NCBI RefSeq assembly: GCF_036010325.1
Contig: NZ_CP108549.1
Span: forward strand, 8,742,001-8,806,000
DNA: 64,000 nucleotides
Reading direction: 5' to 3'
From: Streptomyces sp. NBC_01210
GTDB taxonomy: Bacteria > Actinomycetota > Actinomycetes > Streptomycetales > Streptomycetaceae
Shown piece by piece: positions 1 through 9,305 of the stretch. How positions within the stretch are numbered: position 1 is the first letter of the stretch; every line of letters starts with the position of its first letter. Position numbers and translations under genes: made by a program. A model generated the notes under the pieces. That model was not told the origin of the DNA and ran no database searches. It worked only from the letters and a program-made list of their open reading frames with translations.

Positions 1-27
1 TGCCGGCGCCAACCACGCACGAGCCCG

Positions 28-735
28 TCAGGTGCGGCGCAGCACCCGTCCCGCGCCGGCTGCGACCGTGGTCGCGAGGAGCCAGCCCGTGCCGATCAAT
101 ACGACGGCCGCCCACTGCAGGGCGCCGTCCGAGGCGTAGGAGCGTTCCTGGCCCAGGTCCACGAGGGGCAGCAGCAGGTCGAGGGTGTAGATGGCCGCCT
201 GGAAATGCGGTGCCTTGCCGTCCCCCACCACCGTCGGGGGCCATGCAGTGAACAGTGCCGTCCCCAGGGTCAGGAAACCCAGCAGGAGCACCACTGCACG
301 CATGGGGCGGTAGCCGTAGCCGACCGTCGCGTCCTGGAGGAGACTCCACAGTCGGGCCGGCGGCGTCAGCGTGGGGCGCATGCTGCGGTGCTTTGCGACG
401 AGTACGGTGCGGGCCTCGGCGTCCTGGCCCTGGCGTTGGCAAGTGGCGGCGAGCTGTTCGTAGGGCTGGGGGACGAAGCCGGCAGGGTCGCGGCCGAGCC
501 AGGGCAGACGGGTGCGGGCCGGAAGGGCAGGCTGGACGCTGTCGTAGACGGCTCCGTCGAGGACAAGTCCGGCGGGCCAGGCGGCGGGATCGTCGCGCAG
601 CATCCCGAATCTGCTCTGCCGCAGATCGATGATGCCGGCCGATGCCTCACGGGTGTGCAGCGACAGCGTGGCCGCGGACGATCCGCGGCAGGACAGCGCC
701 GTACCGCCGGCGGGTACGTCGAGTTGCCTTCCCAT
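28..735 (-). CDS. Membrane-associated protein, C-terminal half only
   Basis: 235 residues that resemble the C-terminal half of the large Streptomyces 'membrane-associated oxidoreductase' family. The cytosolic part carries a PQPYEQLAATCQRQGQDAEA stretch (about residues 91-110), reminiscent of a short helical repeat, followed by the family-like phrase VGYGYRP and then three hydrophobic segments near 146-164, 180-193 and 208-228. Family members normally have a long N-terminal beta-helical (pentapeptide-like) region, absent here: upstream of the start there is no matching frame. It is therefore probably an N-terminally truncated remnant that may still be translated. Despite the family name, no redox motif is visible and I assign no reaction. 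Confidence 0.55.
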   Translation of the reverse strand: MGRQLDVPAGGTALSCRGSSAATLSLHTREASAGIIDLRQSRFGMLRDDPAAWPAGLVLDGAVYDSVQPALPARTRLPWLGRDPAGFVPQPYEQLAATCQRQGQDAEARTVLVAKHRSMRPTLTPPARLWSLLQDATVGYGYRPMRAVVLLLGFLTLGTALFTAWPPTVVGDGKAPHFQAAIYTLDLLLPLVDLGQERSYASDGALQWAAVVLIGTGWLLATTVAAGAGRVLRRT

Positions 736-910
736 CCCTTGCTCGGCGGCCGGTTGGCCGGAGCAGCTCTTCGTTACCCCTGACTGCGGCGGTCATGCCT
801 CGCGGGGCGCAGGAATATCGACCCGAGTCAGCGGACAACAGCCACTACGTACCCCTTCGCCAGTCTCCGGACAGACCTGCACTCCGCAACTCGACAACGC
901 TGGGAACAAC

Positions 911-1255
911 ATGACTAAGCCTTCTCGCTCCCGTGTCCTCCCCGAACGAGACACATCAGCCATGGACGAGCCCATCCCTTCGGCCAGAGCCGCGTGGTCT
1001 TCCGTTCGTGAACAGGCCACTGGGATGACACACCACGAGGCCAAAGCCGCGCTCCGAGCCATACAGCACTCTCTGGAAGAGGGCTCCGCAGCAGACGAGC
1101 AGCGTGAGCGGAGGGAATCCGAGGAAGAGGAATGGCAGCGCATCGTGGAAACCCTGGCGGACCACGACGGGCCCTACGACCCTGCGAGTGACCCGTTCGT
1201 TCAAGGCGAGCTGGCAGGCCAACAGGACCGGGAGGCTGCCGACCGGATTTCGTGA
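911..1255 (+). CDS. Hypothetical acidic protein
   Basis: 114 residues, rich in Glu, Arg and Ala, with a predicted helical middle (EAKAALRAIQHSLEEGSAAD) and a C-terminus poor in hydrophobic residues. No domain recognised, no signal peptide and no membrane segment. ATG at 911 was preferred over longer upstream reading because upstream sequence is antisense to the neighbouring membrane protein's promoter. Divergent from that gene. Function unknown; the amphipathic acidic helix is the only structural hint. Confidence 0.45.
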   Translation: MTKPSRSRVLPERDTSAMDEPIPSARAAWSSVREQATGMTHHEAKAALRAIQHSLEEGSAADEQRERRESEEEEWQRIVETLADHDGPYDPASDPFVQGELAGQQDREAADRIS

Positions 1256-1614
1256 ACCGCACGAGGCTCTTCCTCGCCGCCGGGCTGCCGTCTGTTCCCG
1301 GGCGAGCGCCGCCGCCACAGCATCATCGATCGGACCTCGTGGCGCAGTTCGGGGTGCGCCATCGCGGTGATGGGCGGCTGTCGGCGCAGTACCGGGCGCG
1401 GCAGGCCGTCGGCGGGACCGCGGACATGGGGCACGATGAGGTGCTCGCATGCGCCCGCAGGTGCACGGACAAGGTGACCAGCTTCACCGCCAGTGCGGTC
1501 TCCAGCGGGAGTTGGGCTCCGGACCGCCAAGTACGACGTCAGGATCCTCACGTACGACAAGGCGAACAACGGTAGGCATTCTGCCGGTGCACCACCGGAA
1601 TTGAGCCGTGGCCA
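1256..1614. other. Intergenic stretch without a recognised gene
   Basis: Open frames exist on both strands, but none gives a recognisable protein or good ribosome site. Nothing else seen. Confidence 0.4.
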
Positions 1615-2388
1615 ATGCGTGCTCTTCCGAGTGCCTCCTCTTCTGTTCACACTGCTCTGCAGGGACGGCGGAGGGGGACTCGGTTGGCTGCTCGGCGGGG
1701 ACGTCGCTCCGCGGCGCGGAGGCGGCGCGAGGCGTTACGGAAGGCGGCGCTCGTAGGCGGTGGGCTGCTGGTGGTACTGCTGGTGGTGTTCTGGTCGGCG
1801 ATCTGGCCGTACGTTGTCGCGGCCGTCGTCGTCGGCAGTCTGGGTTCCCTGGCATGGTGGCTGTGGCGTACGGACCGGCTGCTGCGGAGCCGCGACCGGA
1901 ACTGGCGGCAGGACGATGCGGTACAGGCAGGTCACCGCACGCTCGCCGAGGTGGACGTGATGTCAGGAACCGAGTTCGAAGAGCTGGTCGCCGGTCTGTG
2001 CCGCAGGGACGGCTGCACCGAAGTCCGGCGGGTCGGCGGCTCCGGCGACAACGGTGCTGATGTCAGGGGCCGCTTACCGGACGGGCGGACCATCGTCGTG
2101 CAGTGCAAGCGATACGCGCCGAGCAACGCGATCGCCAGCCGCGAGCTCCGGGACCTTCTGGGCGCCAAGGTGCACTTCAAGGCGGACGTGGCTGTCTTCG
2201 TGACGACCACGCGCTTCAGCCGCCCCTCGGAGGCGTTCGCCGCGGAGCACGACATCTTGGCCGTGCATCGCGATCACCTCGGCCTCTGGAACAACGGCGC
2301 TTCCCTGTCATCGCTGCTCAGCGTCAACGGTGGTGGCCAGGGGGACTCCAGCCACCGGACGAGGTGGAAGCGGACCTACGGGAAATGA
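1615..2388 (+). CDS. Membrane-anchored Mrr-type restriction endonuclease-like protein
   Basis: 257 residues. A very basic N-terminus (Arg-rich, residues 18-43) is followed by two transmembrane helices (about 46-61 and 66-84), then a Mrr_cat domain from about 110 to 235. The PD-(D/E)xK core is visible: SGTEFEELVAGLCRRDG, then GGSGDNGADV carrying the catalytic Asp, and IVVQCKRY carrying the Q-x-K strand. A later FVTTTRFSRPSEAFA segment matches the end of the Mrr fold. Such proteins cleave DNA, often modified or foreign DNA, and here the nuclease would face the cytoplasm from the membrane. No methyltransferase or partner gene is adjacent. The extreme N-terminus is uncertain, since residues 1-17 look unlike the family. 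Confidence 0.8.
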   Translation: MRALPSASSSVHTALQGRRRGTRLAARRGRRSAARRRREALRKAALVGGGLLVVLLVVFWSAIWPYVVAAVVVGSLGSLAWWLWRTDRLLRSRDRNWRQDDAVQAGHRTLAEVDVMSGTEFEELVAGLCRRDGCTEVRRVGGSGDNGADVRGRLPDGRTIVVQCKRYAPSNAIASRELRDLLGAKVHFKADVAVFVTTTRFSRPSEAFAAEHDILAVHRDHLGLWNNGASLSSLLSVNGGGQGDSSHRTRWKRTYGK

Positions 2389-2796
2389 GCGAGCCCGCAT
2401 GCAGCTGCAGCCGAATCCGTCTTCGCTGACCCCACAACCGGGTTGGATGCGTACGACACTTGGGAGACGGGCGGCCCGCGGTGCTCATGGACTCCGTCAC
2501 CGATGGGGCCGAACTAGGCACTGTCCGATGGGTCGGGACCGCGGCGACCCCACCGGCTGGTGCTTGGCCAATAGCCCGGGTTCTACGGCGGCGCGGGGCG
2601 CGTCCGTCGCCGGGGGAGGGGCGGCCCCCGTCCTCCGCGGCACCATCGCCGCCGCCGCAGTCCACCTGTGGCTCACACCATGATCCGCCGTACAGGGCTT
2701 AGTCACCCTTACGGGTGGTAAAGCGCATAGACGCGCAAATGGTGGGGAGTGTGACCACGTTCAGATCGATCACCACCACTCGGGGGCCCCACCCGC
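2389..2796. other. Intergenic stretch without a recognised gene
   Basis: About 400 bases with only shadow frames. The last 90 bases probably hold the promoter of the secreted protein that starts at 2797. Confidence 0.4.
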
Positions 2797-3177
2797 ATGC
2801 GTCAACTCGTCACTGCCTCAGCCGCGTTCGCCACTGTCCTCGCCGCCGCTCTTGTGCCGGCTGCCCAGGCTGCGCCGGACGCGCAGGCCGTACCGCCGGG
2901 ACAGGTGTACTTCTGGCCTGAGCCCAACCAGATGGGTTCGGGAGGAGCCTGGGCCTATACCCCGCCCGGCTACCGCGAGGCCGACCCCCGGGTAACGCGG
3001 CACGCCTACTCCTTCGACTCCCATGCCTCCGTCAGCGTTTACGCGATCAGCTACCAACCAGGAGGCAGTTGCCTCTACCGGGAGATCCGCCCGGACGACT
3101 ATGACAACAACTGGACCGCCTGGGCGACGAAGTTCGACGGCGTGAGTGACACCACGATGGGGTGCGAGCAGGGCTGA
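2797..3177 (+). CDS. Small secreted protein, peptidase-inhibitor-like
   Basis: 126 residues with a clear Sec signal peptide (MRQLVTASAAFATVLAAALV, cleavage after AQA near residue 26). The mature part is about 100 residues, with aromatic residues and two late cysteines (GGSCLY and TMGCEQG) able to form one disulphide. It has the general look of peptidase inhibitor family I36 and related Streptomyces small secreted beta-sandwich proteins, and an I36-like gene lies 540 bases downstream in the same direction. The inhibitor assignment is inference from size, export and neighbour; no inhibitory loop can be named. Confidence 0.6.
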   Translation: MRQLVTASAAFATVLAAALVPAAQAAPDAQAVPPGQVYFWPEPNQMGSGGAWAYTPPGYREADPRVTRHAYSFDSHASVSVYAISYQPGGSCLYREIRPDDYDNNWTAWATKFDGVSDTTMGCEQG

Positions 3178-3184
3178 TCCGCAG

Positions 3185-3721
3185 ATGAACTTTCGTACGA
3201 CGGTCGCCGGGCTGCTGACTGCCTCCCTGCTCCTGACCGGCTGCCTTCTGACGGGCTGCACGGCCCCGGCGCCCCGCCCCGTTCCGGACGAGGTGATCAA
3301 GACCGCCACCCAGCTACTCACGGACGCTTGCCTCACCCGCCAGGGCCTCACCCCGCCCCGCCCCGGACAGAGCCCGCCGCCGGCCCCCGAGCAACAGCGG
3401 GTCACCGCCGCGCTTTTCGGCGGGGGCCGGGCAGAGCTGTCCATTGCACTGCCCACCGGCTACGTCGTACGCGCACACACCGATGGCTGCCTGGCCGCAG
3501 CTCAGCGACGGCTCTACGGCGATCAGCGCGCCTGGTTCAAGGCATCGGTGATCGTCAACAACCTCAAGCCCGAAGCGGCCCAGACACAGCGCAGCCTCGC
3601 CGAGGTCCGCGCCCGGCACCGCGTCGAGATCGCCGACTGGCGGCGGCTGCGCGCACACGCCTTCACCGGAGCCACAGCCCTGCTCGACAACCACCCACCC
3701 AAGGGAGACCCGTCATCATGA
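3185..3721 (+). CDS. Putative lipoprotein of unknown function
   Basis: 178 residues beginning MNFRTTVAGLLTASLLLTGC, with two successive lipobox-like cysteines (LLTGC at about residue 20 and again at about 27), so a lipid-anchored extracellular protein is likely. The rest is helical, with no recognised domain. The start at 3185 lies 7 bases after the stop of the upstream secreted protein. The stop overlaps the next start (ATGA at 3718-3721), so the three genes probably form an operon and this lipoprotein is translationally coupled to the I36-like inhibitor. Confidence 0.65.
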   Translation: MNFRTTVAGLLTASLLLTGCLLTGCTAPAPRPVPDEVIKTATQLLTDACLTRQGLTPPRPGQSPPPAPEQQRVTAALFGGGRAELSIALPTGYVVRAHTDGCLAAAQRRLYGDQRAWFKASVIVNNLKPEAAQTQRSLAEVRARHRVEIADWRRLRAHAFTGATALLDNHPPKGDPSS

Positions 3722-4089
3722 AACGCTTCACCGTTGTCCTCGCAGCCACCTTGATGTCCGCCGGCGCCGTTCTGGGCACCTCGGCCACCGCTCAGGCAGC
3801 GCCCTGCCGCAGTGGCTACTTCTGCGTCTGGACGGACGCGAACTTCGAGGGCCTGAAGATTGAGCACGGCGGCGACGACCACTGGTGGGAGGGCGACATG
3901 TTCAAGCACGACTCCTCGTGGGCGAACCACGGCATCTCCGGGCCGAACGTCCCCGACCACGTCAAGGTGTACGAGGGCCGCGAGCTGCTGGGACGTGTAA
4001 CCCTCTGCCTGGCTCCCGGGCAGGAGGTCGGATACGACTCGGGCGCGAACGACCAGGGCGGCTCGCACACTTGGTCCGTCAGCTGCTGA
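3718..4089 (+). CDS. Secreted peptidase inhibitor family I36 protein
   Basis: 123 residues. Signal peptide MKRFTVVLAATLMSAGAVLG with cleavage after AQA (about residue 27). The mature protein begins with the I36 hallmark CRSGYFCVWTDANFEG, followed by a beta-rich domain with conserved Trp/His (DDHWWEGD) and terminal cysteines (RVTLCL, WSVSC), which suggests two disulphides. I36 proteins (for example SMI from Streptomyces nigrescens) inhibit metallopeptidases. Here that is a family-level expectation only. The start overlaps the stop of the lipoprotein gene. Confidence 0.8.
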   Translation: MKRFTVVLAATLMSAGAVLGTSATAQAAPCRSGYFCVWTDANFEGLKIEHGGDDHWWEGDMFKHDSSWANHGISGPNVPDHVKVYEGRELLGRVTLCLAPGQEVGYDSGANDQGGSHTWSVSC

Positions 4090-4254
4090 AGCCCATCCGG
4101 TGGATCACGCCGCGGCTGCGGCGACCGACAACAACGCCGCAGATGCAGGCGTTGGGCGCTGCGGCCCGCGGCATGATCCACCTGACAAAGCCCTACTGGA
4201 ACTTGTCCGGCCGATCATGTGACTGCTTCGCTCGGGTGTGTCACCGGCCGCGGA

Positions 4255-4692
4255 ATGGCGGTGATCGGTAGGCTCGGAGAGGTGGCTGAACTTTCCGTAG
4301 ATGTACGCAAGCTGCTCACCGGCCGAAACATGGCCCACGTCGCGACGTTGATGCCTGACGGCGCGCCCCACGTCTCGCCGGTGTGGATCGCCGTCGAGGG
4401 CGATCGCCTGGCGATCTTCTCCGCGCAGGAGAATGTCAAGCTCAGAAACCTGCGTCGGGACGGCCGGGTGGGAATTTCGGTATGCGACGAACACAACCCG
4501 TACCGCAGCGCGGTGATTCGCGGCAGGGTGGCCGCAGAGATTGAGGGCGAGGAGGCGATCGCGATCATGGACCGGATGAGTAATCGCTACGTCGGCAGCG
4601 ACTTCCCTGTGCGTAGAGCGATCGTGTCACTCATCGAGCCCGAGCGCGTGGTCTTCCAGGACCTCCCCTTCGAACATCCACCACAGCACTGA
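4255..4692 (+). CDS. PPOX-class, probably F420-dependent, oxidoreductase
   Basis: About 145 residues of the split beta-barrel flavin/F420-binding fold. The typical order is visible: LLTGRNMAHVATLMPDGAPH, then VSPVWIAVEGDRLAIFSA, then KLRNLRRDGRVGISVCDEHN, ending with the dimer strand EPERVVFQDLPF. Members use F420H2 or FMN to reduce varied small molecules, biliverdin among them. The substrate here is unknown. Start choice is uncertain: ATG 4255, an upstream ATG at 4219 or GTG 4282 are all possible and none has a good ribosome site. Confidence 0.8.
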   Translation: MAVIGRLGEVAELSVDVRKLLTGRNMAHVATLMPDGAPHVSPVWIAVEGDRLAIFSAQENVKLRNLRRDGRVGISVCDEHNPYRSAVIRGRVAAEIEGEEAIAIMDRMSNRYVGSDFPVRRAIVSLIEPERVVFQDLPFEHPPQH

Positions 4693-4775
4693 AACCGGTC
4701 CAACACTGGGCCCTCGTACGGAGGACTCCCGCTGACCCGGTCGTCGGCCGAACACATCGCGCGTCGGGTGCCCTT

Positions 4776-4838
4776 GGCGTCATCCACCCGGACGAGCTGT
4801 GGGAGGGGTTCGAGCCGCTGCTGCCGAAGCGCGACCGG
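4776..4838 (+). pseudogene. Remnant of an IS5-family transposase N-terminus
   Basis: The frame reads GVIHPDELWEGFEPLLPKR, which matches the start of IS5-type transposases (DELW..(I/F)EPLLP). The homology fades after this; further pieces may persist in shifted frames up to about 4960. No terminal repeats or full transposase could be found. Confidence 0.55.
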
Positions 4839-4969
4839 CTTTCGGCCCTTGGACCGGCCAGGGCATCGGACCGCCGGAGTGCCACGCCGTCGCAGTCGCC
4901 CGTGACGCCGCCCGTGAGAAGATCCCTTCGCGCTGCCGTGTGTGCTGGTTCCGACGTGGAAGGGTGACG

Positions 4970-5530
4970 ATGTACGCGATATCCCTGGGCGACGACGGAG
5001 CCGAGCTGCGCCCGCTCGAACCGTGGCAGGCCGAGGAGTTCCTGACCCACGTGGACCGAGGTCGGGAGTTCATCGGGCAGCACAACGCGCTACCCGACGT
5101 CGTAACGGACGTGGAGTCGAGCCGGGCGTTCCTCCAGGCGTACGCGGAGAAGGCCGCAGCCGACGCCGGGCGGCTCTACGGCATCTGGACGGACGGCAGG
5201 CTGGTCGGCGCGGTCCTCTTCCGGAGGATGGACGTCGAGCAGGGCACCGCCGAGGCGGGCTGCTGGCTGGAGCCGTCGGCGGTGGGCAAGGGGCTGGTGA
5301 CCCGGGCCGTGCGCGTGATCATCGATTGGGCCGTCGAGGAGCGGGGCATCCACCGCGTGGAGTGGTGGGTCTCGGCGGCGAACGAGGCCAGCATCGCCGT
5401 GGCGGGGCGGCTCGGGATGACGAAAGACGGCGTGCTGCGGGAGAGCTACCTGTACCGGGGGAAGCGGCACGACGAGGAGGTCTGGTCGGTGCTTGCACCG
5501 GAGTGGCGGGCGGGCAAGCGGGCGTCCTGA
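4970..5530 (+). CDS. GNAT acetyltransferase, RimJ/RimL type
   Basis: 186 residues. The fold order of the RimL subfamily is clear: LRPLEPWQAEEFLTHV, DGRLVGAVLFRRMDVEQG, then WLEPSAVGKGLVTRAVRVII, in which motif A (xxGKGL) binds acetyl-CoA, and WWVSAANEASIAVAGRLGMT near the end. It should transfer acetyl groups to the N-terminus of a ribosomal or other protein, or to a small amine. The start at 4970 was chosen because GGAAGGG sits 6 bases before it. It follows the IS5 remnant, suggesting a rearranged neighbourhood. Confidence 0.85.
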   Translation: MYAISLGDDGAELRPLEPWQAEEFLTHVDRGREFIGQHNALPDVVTDVESSRAFLQAYAEKAAADAGRLYGIWTDGRLVGAVLFRRMDVEQGTAEAGCWLEPSAVGKGLVTRAVRVIIDWAVEERGIHRVEWWVSAANEASIAVAGRLGMTKDGVLRESYLYRGKRHDEEVWSVLAPEWRAGKRAS

Positions 5531-5736
5531 GCTCCTGACGCAATGTGGGGCGCAGGGGCGTCAAGCTCCTCGAGCGTCGCGAACACCGCCTCATAGGCAA
5601 CTACTCGTGCCAGTGGGACGAGATCATCTCTGTTCGCTCCAGCGGCAAGAAGCCGCTCGGGGACGGCAGTTGATCGCCCACCAGGTCTCCCTTCGCCACA
5701 AGCAGGGGATGCGGCCTCGGGCCGGCAGGGCAGAGG

Positions 5737-6765
5737 TCAGCGGATGATCGGGGACACAGGAGGGGGAGTGCTGCGAAGGACATGTACGGCTGACTGCGCT
5801 GCCTGCTCCACGGCGGAGATGCCCTGGGACATGCTCCGGCTGCCGTGAGAGAGGATCACGAGGTAGAACGTGCTCCCGTGTGCCTTGACCCGCCCCATGC
5901 TGTTGATTGCCCAGCGTTGGGAGTGGGGGCGCAACAGCCAGCCGTTCTTGAGTTGCCAACGGCTGCCTGCCGCGGACACCCCCCAGTCCTGGTCGGCGTC
6001 GATCTCGCCCATGAGGGACTGGATCAGGTCGCGTGAGGCTCGATTCAGCGGTGAATGGTCGTCAAACACGGCGGACAGCAGGGCCAGCTGGTCTGCCGCG
6101 GTGGTCTGGGTGAGGCCCCACTGGGGGCCTGGCCCCGCTTGGGTGGAGGTCAATCCCAGGGTCCTGTTGGCCTCAGTGAGTCCTTGGCCGCCGTCGATAC
6201 GCCGCCACAGGGCGTTGGCAGAGGCGTTGTCGCTGCTCTGGATCATCGAAGCGGCGGTCGATGCCTCCCACCGGGTGAGCGGCCGTCTCTCGTGCTGGGC
6301 ACGCAGCAGCAGGGTCGCCAGAATATCCACCTTCACCACGCTCGCGGTGACGTGCCCTTGTGAGCCGTACACCGCCCGCCGACCGTTCCTGGGCTCCAGA
6401 ACAGCGACCGATACCTGAGTGTCGCTCCGCGTTCGGACCGGTTCGAGAGAGCGGGCGAGCACACTGTTCACATCCGTCGGGGCCGGCGCCCGTGTGTCGG
6501 GGCTGCTTGGCGGCGCTTTGGCCGGCTTTCCGTTCCCCGACGTCACCGGCGTCTGGTGCTGCGCCGTGGGGCGTCCACCCCGGTCACCGGCTACGTTCTC
6601 ACCGGCAGCGAAGCAGCCGGTGAGCAGTATGCCCGCAGCTGAGCATGCCAGCGACCGCCGTATCCGCCCCCGGCCCGCGCAGGCCTCGCCGTGTCTGCCC
6701 GGGGCGGGCGGGACAGACTCCTGTTTTATCCCCTGGTAGGAACAGGCAGCACCAATCGGATTCAT
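5737..6765 (-). CDS. Lipoprotein with class A beta-lactamase-like serine hydrolase domain
   Basis: 342 residues. The N-terminal region has a hydrophobic stretch ending in the lipobox LLTGC (about residue 51), then a Pro/Ser-rich linker, then a beta-lactamase2-type domain. Catalytic motifs: SVVK (S-x-x-K), SDNAS (the SDN loop) and KNGW in place of the usual KTG. Because the KTG box is altered and the active-site Glu is not obvious, this may be a D,D-peptidase or decoy-like hydrolase rather than a true beta-lactamase. ATG 6765 was chosen over an upstream in-frame ATG because it gives the shorter leader; the leader is still unusually long for a lipoprotein. Confidence 0.75.
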   Translation of the reverse strand: MNPIGAACSYQGIKQESVPPAPGRHGEACAGRGRIRRSLACSAAGILLTGCFAAGENVAGDRGGRPTAQHQTPVTSGNGKPAKAPPSSPDTRAPAPTDVNSVLARSLEPVRTRSDTQVSVAVLEPRNGRRAVYGSQGHVTASVVKVDILATLLLRAQHERRPLTRWEASTAASMIQSSDNASANALWRRIDGGQGLTEANRTLGLTSTQAGPGPQWGLTQTTAADQLALLSAVFDDHSPLNRASRDLIQSLMGEIDADQDWGVSAAGSRWQLKNGWLLRPHSQRWAINSMGRVKAHGSTFYLVILSHGSRSMSQGISAVEQAAQSAVHVLRSTPPPVSPIIR

Positions 6766-7062
6766 TGGGAACCTCAATCGCACAAGCGGGCGGCAACCAA
6801 ATCGGAATACTGCCCATAGTCTTTTCCGGGGTGCGGCGCGCTGCATCCCGGCGCGGTCTCTCCCAAAGGCGCAAACCGCTCACCGCAGACCTCCACCTGA
6901 CGACCTTCGGGACGAAACGAAGGCCCATCTCTGCCCGGCCCTCTGCACATGCCCCGCGCCGCCATGTCGTGCAAGGTGAGGGCTGTTCTGCAGGTGGACC
7001 AGCCGCTTGGAACTTGCCGCACGTGCTGCCGGTCTCTGCGCAGGCACGCTCGCGCTGAGTTC

Positions 7063-8595
7063 TCAGGTCACGGGCGGGCGTGTGCCATCGCGGCTGAGCA
7101 CGGAGGGCAGGACTCGGGCGATGAGCAGCGCGACGTCGTCGTGGTCGCCGGGGTGGCGCAGGGTGTTCAGGAGCAGCTCGCAGGTTGCGTCCAAGGAGCG
7201 ATGGGGGTCGTCCAGGAGGGCGAGCAGCGTGTCCAGGCATGCGTCGATGGGCTGGTCGCGCCTCTCGACCAGCCCATCGGTGTACAGGACGAGCTGATCG
7301 CCCGGATGCAGGGCCAGTGTGGTGGTGCGGAAGTCGACGTCGCCGACGCCCAGCGGGGTTCCGGTGGGCAGCTTGAGCAGTTCGTGCTTTCCGTCAAGGC
7401 GGAGGAGAGCTGGGGGCAGGTGGCCGGCGAGGGAGATGCGGCACTGCGCGCTGTGCGGGTCGTAGACGGCGTAGACGCAAGTGGCGATCGTGTCCTGCTC
7501 CAGGTCCTCGGTGATGTGGTCGAGTTGCTGGAGGACCTGGGCGGGGTCGAGGTCGAGGCCGGCCAGGGTGCGGGTGGCGGTGCGGAGCTGGCCCATGCTG
7601 GCGGCGGCGCTGACGCCGCTGCCCATGACATCACCGACAACGAGGGCGGTCTTGTCGCCACCGAGCGCAATGACGTCGAACCAGTCGCCGCCGATCTCGC
7701 TGGCCGCCAGGGCCGGCTGATACCGGGAGGCGACAGCCAGCCCCGGCCGCTGCGGTGGCGAGCGTGGTAGCAGGCTGCGCTGGAGGGTGAGCACGGTGCG
7801 GCGTTGTTCCTGGACGGCACGGTGCCGCTCGGTGACGTCCACGCTGGAGGTCACCACCCCCAGCACCTTCCCGTTGGGCGCTTCGAGCCGGTGGAAAGAG
7901 ATCGACCAAGCATGCTCGTTGTCCGGGTCGGCTGGGGTGCGACCGACTGTGTACTGGTCCACGACCGGGGTGCCAGTAGCCAGAACCGCGCGCATCGTCG
8001 CTTCGAAGGACTCGTCCAAGAAGGGAAGCACCTCATGGACGTGCCGGCCCATATGCTCGGCGGCAGGCACGCCGTTCATCCGCTCCTCCGCCGGGTTGAC
8101 CGAGACGTACCGAAGGTCAGTGTCCAGTACACCCAGTCCGATCGGCGACTGGGACACCAGTCGGGCGGACAACGCCAGGTCCCGTTCGACCTGCCGTAGC
8201 GTTGCCTGATCCGCGGCCAGACCCAGGGCGTAATAGTCCCCCTGGTCGTCCAGCAGCCGCATGTTGCGGAACTCCACCAGCCGCCTGCTGCCGTCCTTGT
8301 GCCGGACGGGGAAGACTCCGGCCCAGCTGCCACCACCCTCCATGACCTGTGCGAACAGCTCCAGCACCGCCTCCAGGTGCTCATCGTCGATCAGCAGGCG
8401 GCCCGCGAACTCGCCGAGGGCCTCCGCGGCGCTGTAACCGAACAGGTCCTCCGCCTGCGGGCTCCAGAGATCGATCCTGCCCTCGGCGTCAAGGAGAACG
8501 GCCGCCACGCTCAGCACATCGAGGAGGCCACCAGACGCGGTCGGAGCGACGCCCGCCGTGTCGGGACCGCTCCGCAGGGACTCGGCTGCACACAT
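7063..8595 (-). CDS. PAS-PAS-PP2C (SpoIIE/RsbU) protein phosphatase
   Basis: 510 residues. The first PAS domain is at about 25-135 (VAAVLLDAEGRIDLWSPQAE), the second at about 145-260 (LVSQSPIGLGVLDTDLRYVS), a linker helix with LQRSLLPRSPP at about 272, and the SpoIIE domain at 290-500 with metal ligands GGDWFDV, VVGDVMGSG, and LYTDGLVERRD, HDDVALL at the end. Such proteins dephosphorylate anti-anti-sigma factors of the SpoIIAA type and so switch on alternative sigma factors in response to the PAS signal. No anti-sigma or sigma gene is adjacent, so the target is unknown. Two other SpoIIE-type phosphatases lie in this window. Confidence 0.9.
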   Translation of the reverse strand: MCAAESLRSGPDTAGVAPTASGGLLDVLSVAAVLLDAEGRIDLWSPQAEDLFGYSAAEALGEFAGRLLIDDEHLEAVLELFAQVMEGGGSWAGVFPVRHKDGSRRLVEFRNMRLLDDQGDYYALGLAADQATLRQVERDLALSARLVSQSPIGLGVLDTDLRYVSVNPAEERMNGVPAAEHMGRHVHEVLPFLDESFEATMRAVLATGTPVVDQYTVGRTPADPDNEHAWSISFHRLEAPNGKVLGVVTSSVDVTERHRAVQEQRRTVLTLQRSLLPRSPPQRPGLAVASRYQPALAASEIGGDWFDVIALGGDKTALVVGDVMGSGVSAAASMGQLRTATRTLAGLDLDPAQVLQQLDHITEDLEQDTIATCVYAVYDPHSAQCRISLAGHLPPALLRLDGKHELLKLPTGTPLGVGDVDFRTTTLALHPGDQLVLYTDGLVERRDQPIDACLDTLLALLDDPHRSLDATCELLLNTLRHPGDHDDVALLIARVLPSVLSRDGTRPPVT

Positions 8596-9305
8596 CCCAG
8601 GCTCTCCTCACTGCACACGCCGCCACCCAGCGGTGTCAGGGCGCTGCCCGAGCCCGCGGCTCGGCTTGCGTGGCCCTGCCTCCCCCCATCGTCTCCGCTA
8701 GGGGCTGGTCCCGCAGCTATGGCAGTCGCGAGCCAGCCGGCGACTCGGCTGCCCGAGAGGGCCCCGCGTAGCGGCCTCCGGCCGCCGCAGGGTGCTGCGG
8801 CCGTCTTGAAGCATCGTCGCTGCTCCGGCATGGAGTGCTCACCCACTCAGCTGTGACAAGCTCCTCGAGCGTTGCCGCGGTCTCGCAGACCGTCTCGGTC
8901 TCCTGGAGGTGCCGCGCCGCCGGGGAGTGTCCGCGGCCGACTGCGTGGCCCTGGAGGATGCCGCCCCGGGTGCCGCCGCCGCACACCCGGCCGGGATGCG
9001 CTGCATCGCGATCCTGTACGTCGCCGTCAGGCCGAGACGCCCCGGCGCTCGCCACAGCGGCCTGCAGCTGGCGTCGGCCAGGACGAGTCACGGCCCAGGC
9101 TGCGTGGCCGGCTGGCGGACTCGGCTCCGGGTTCCTGACCGCCCGAGGGGGGCCGAGCTGCCTGTCGGCCACCCATGACGTGGACCTCAGTGGCCCTGAG
9201 CAAGGCGAGGCCGACCACGGTTTCTCGGACTCCGCGATGCCTTCGGGTTCCCGGTTGTCCTGCACGGCGACGTCCCGGCCTTCATGGCCTTGCAGCCGAG
9301 CCGGG
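8596..9305. other. 700-base stretch without a recognised gene
   Basis: Open frames on both strands are biased towards Arg, Gly, Pro and Ala and show no family resemblance. It separates two minus-strand genes and could hold the terminator of the molybdenum-enzyme operon and the promoter of the PAS-PP2C gene. No clear hairpin was singled out. Confidence 0.4.

Noticed and set aside
4942..5538. Plus-strand frame overlapping the GNAT gene
   Set aside because: Arg/Gly-rich shadow of the acetyltransferase.
5601..5783. Small minus-strand frame ending in LVAKGDLVGDQLPSPSGFLP
   Set aside because: Composition is somewhat protein-like, but no start context or family, and it overlaps the end of the serine hydrolase gene.
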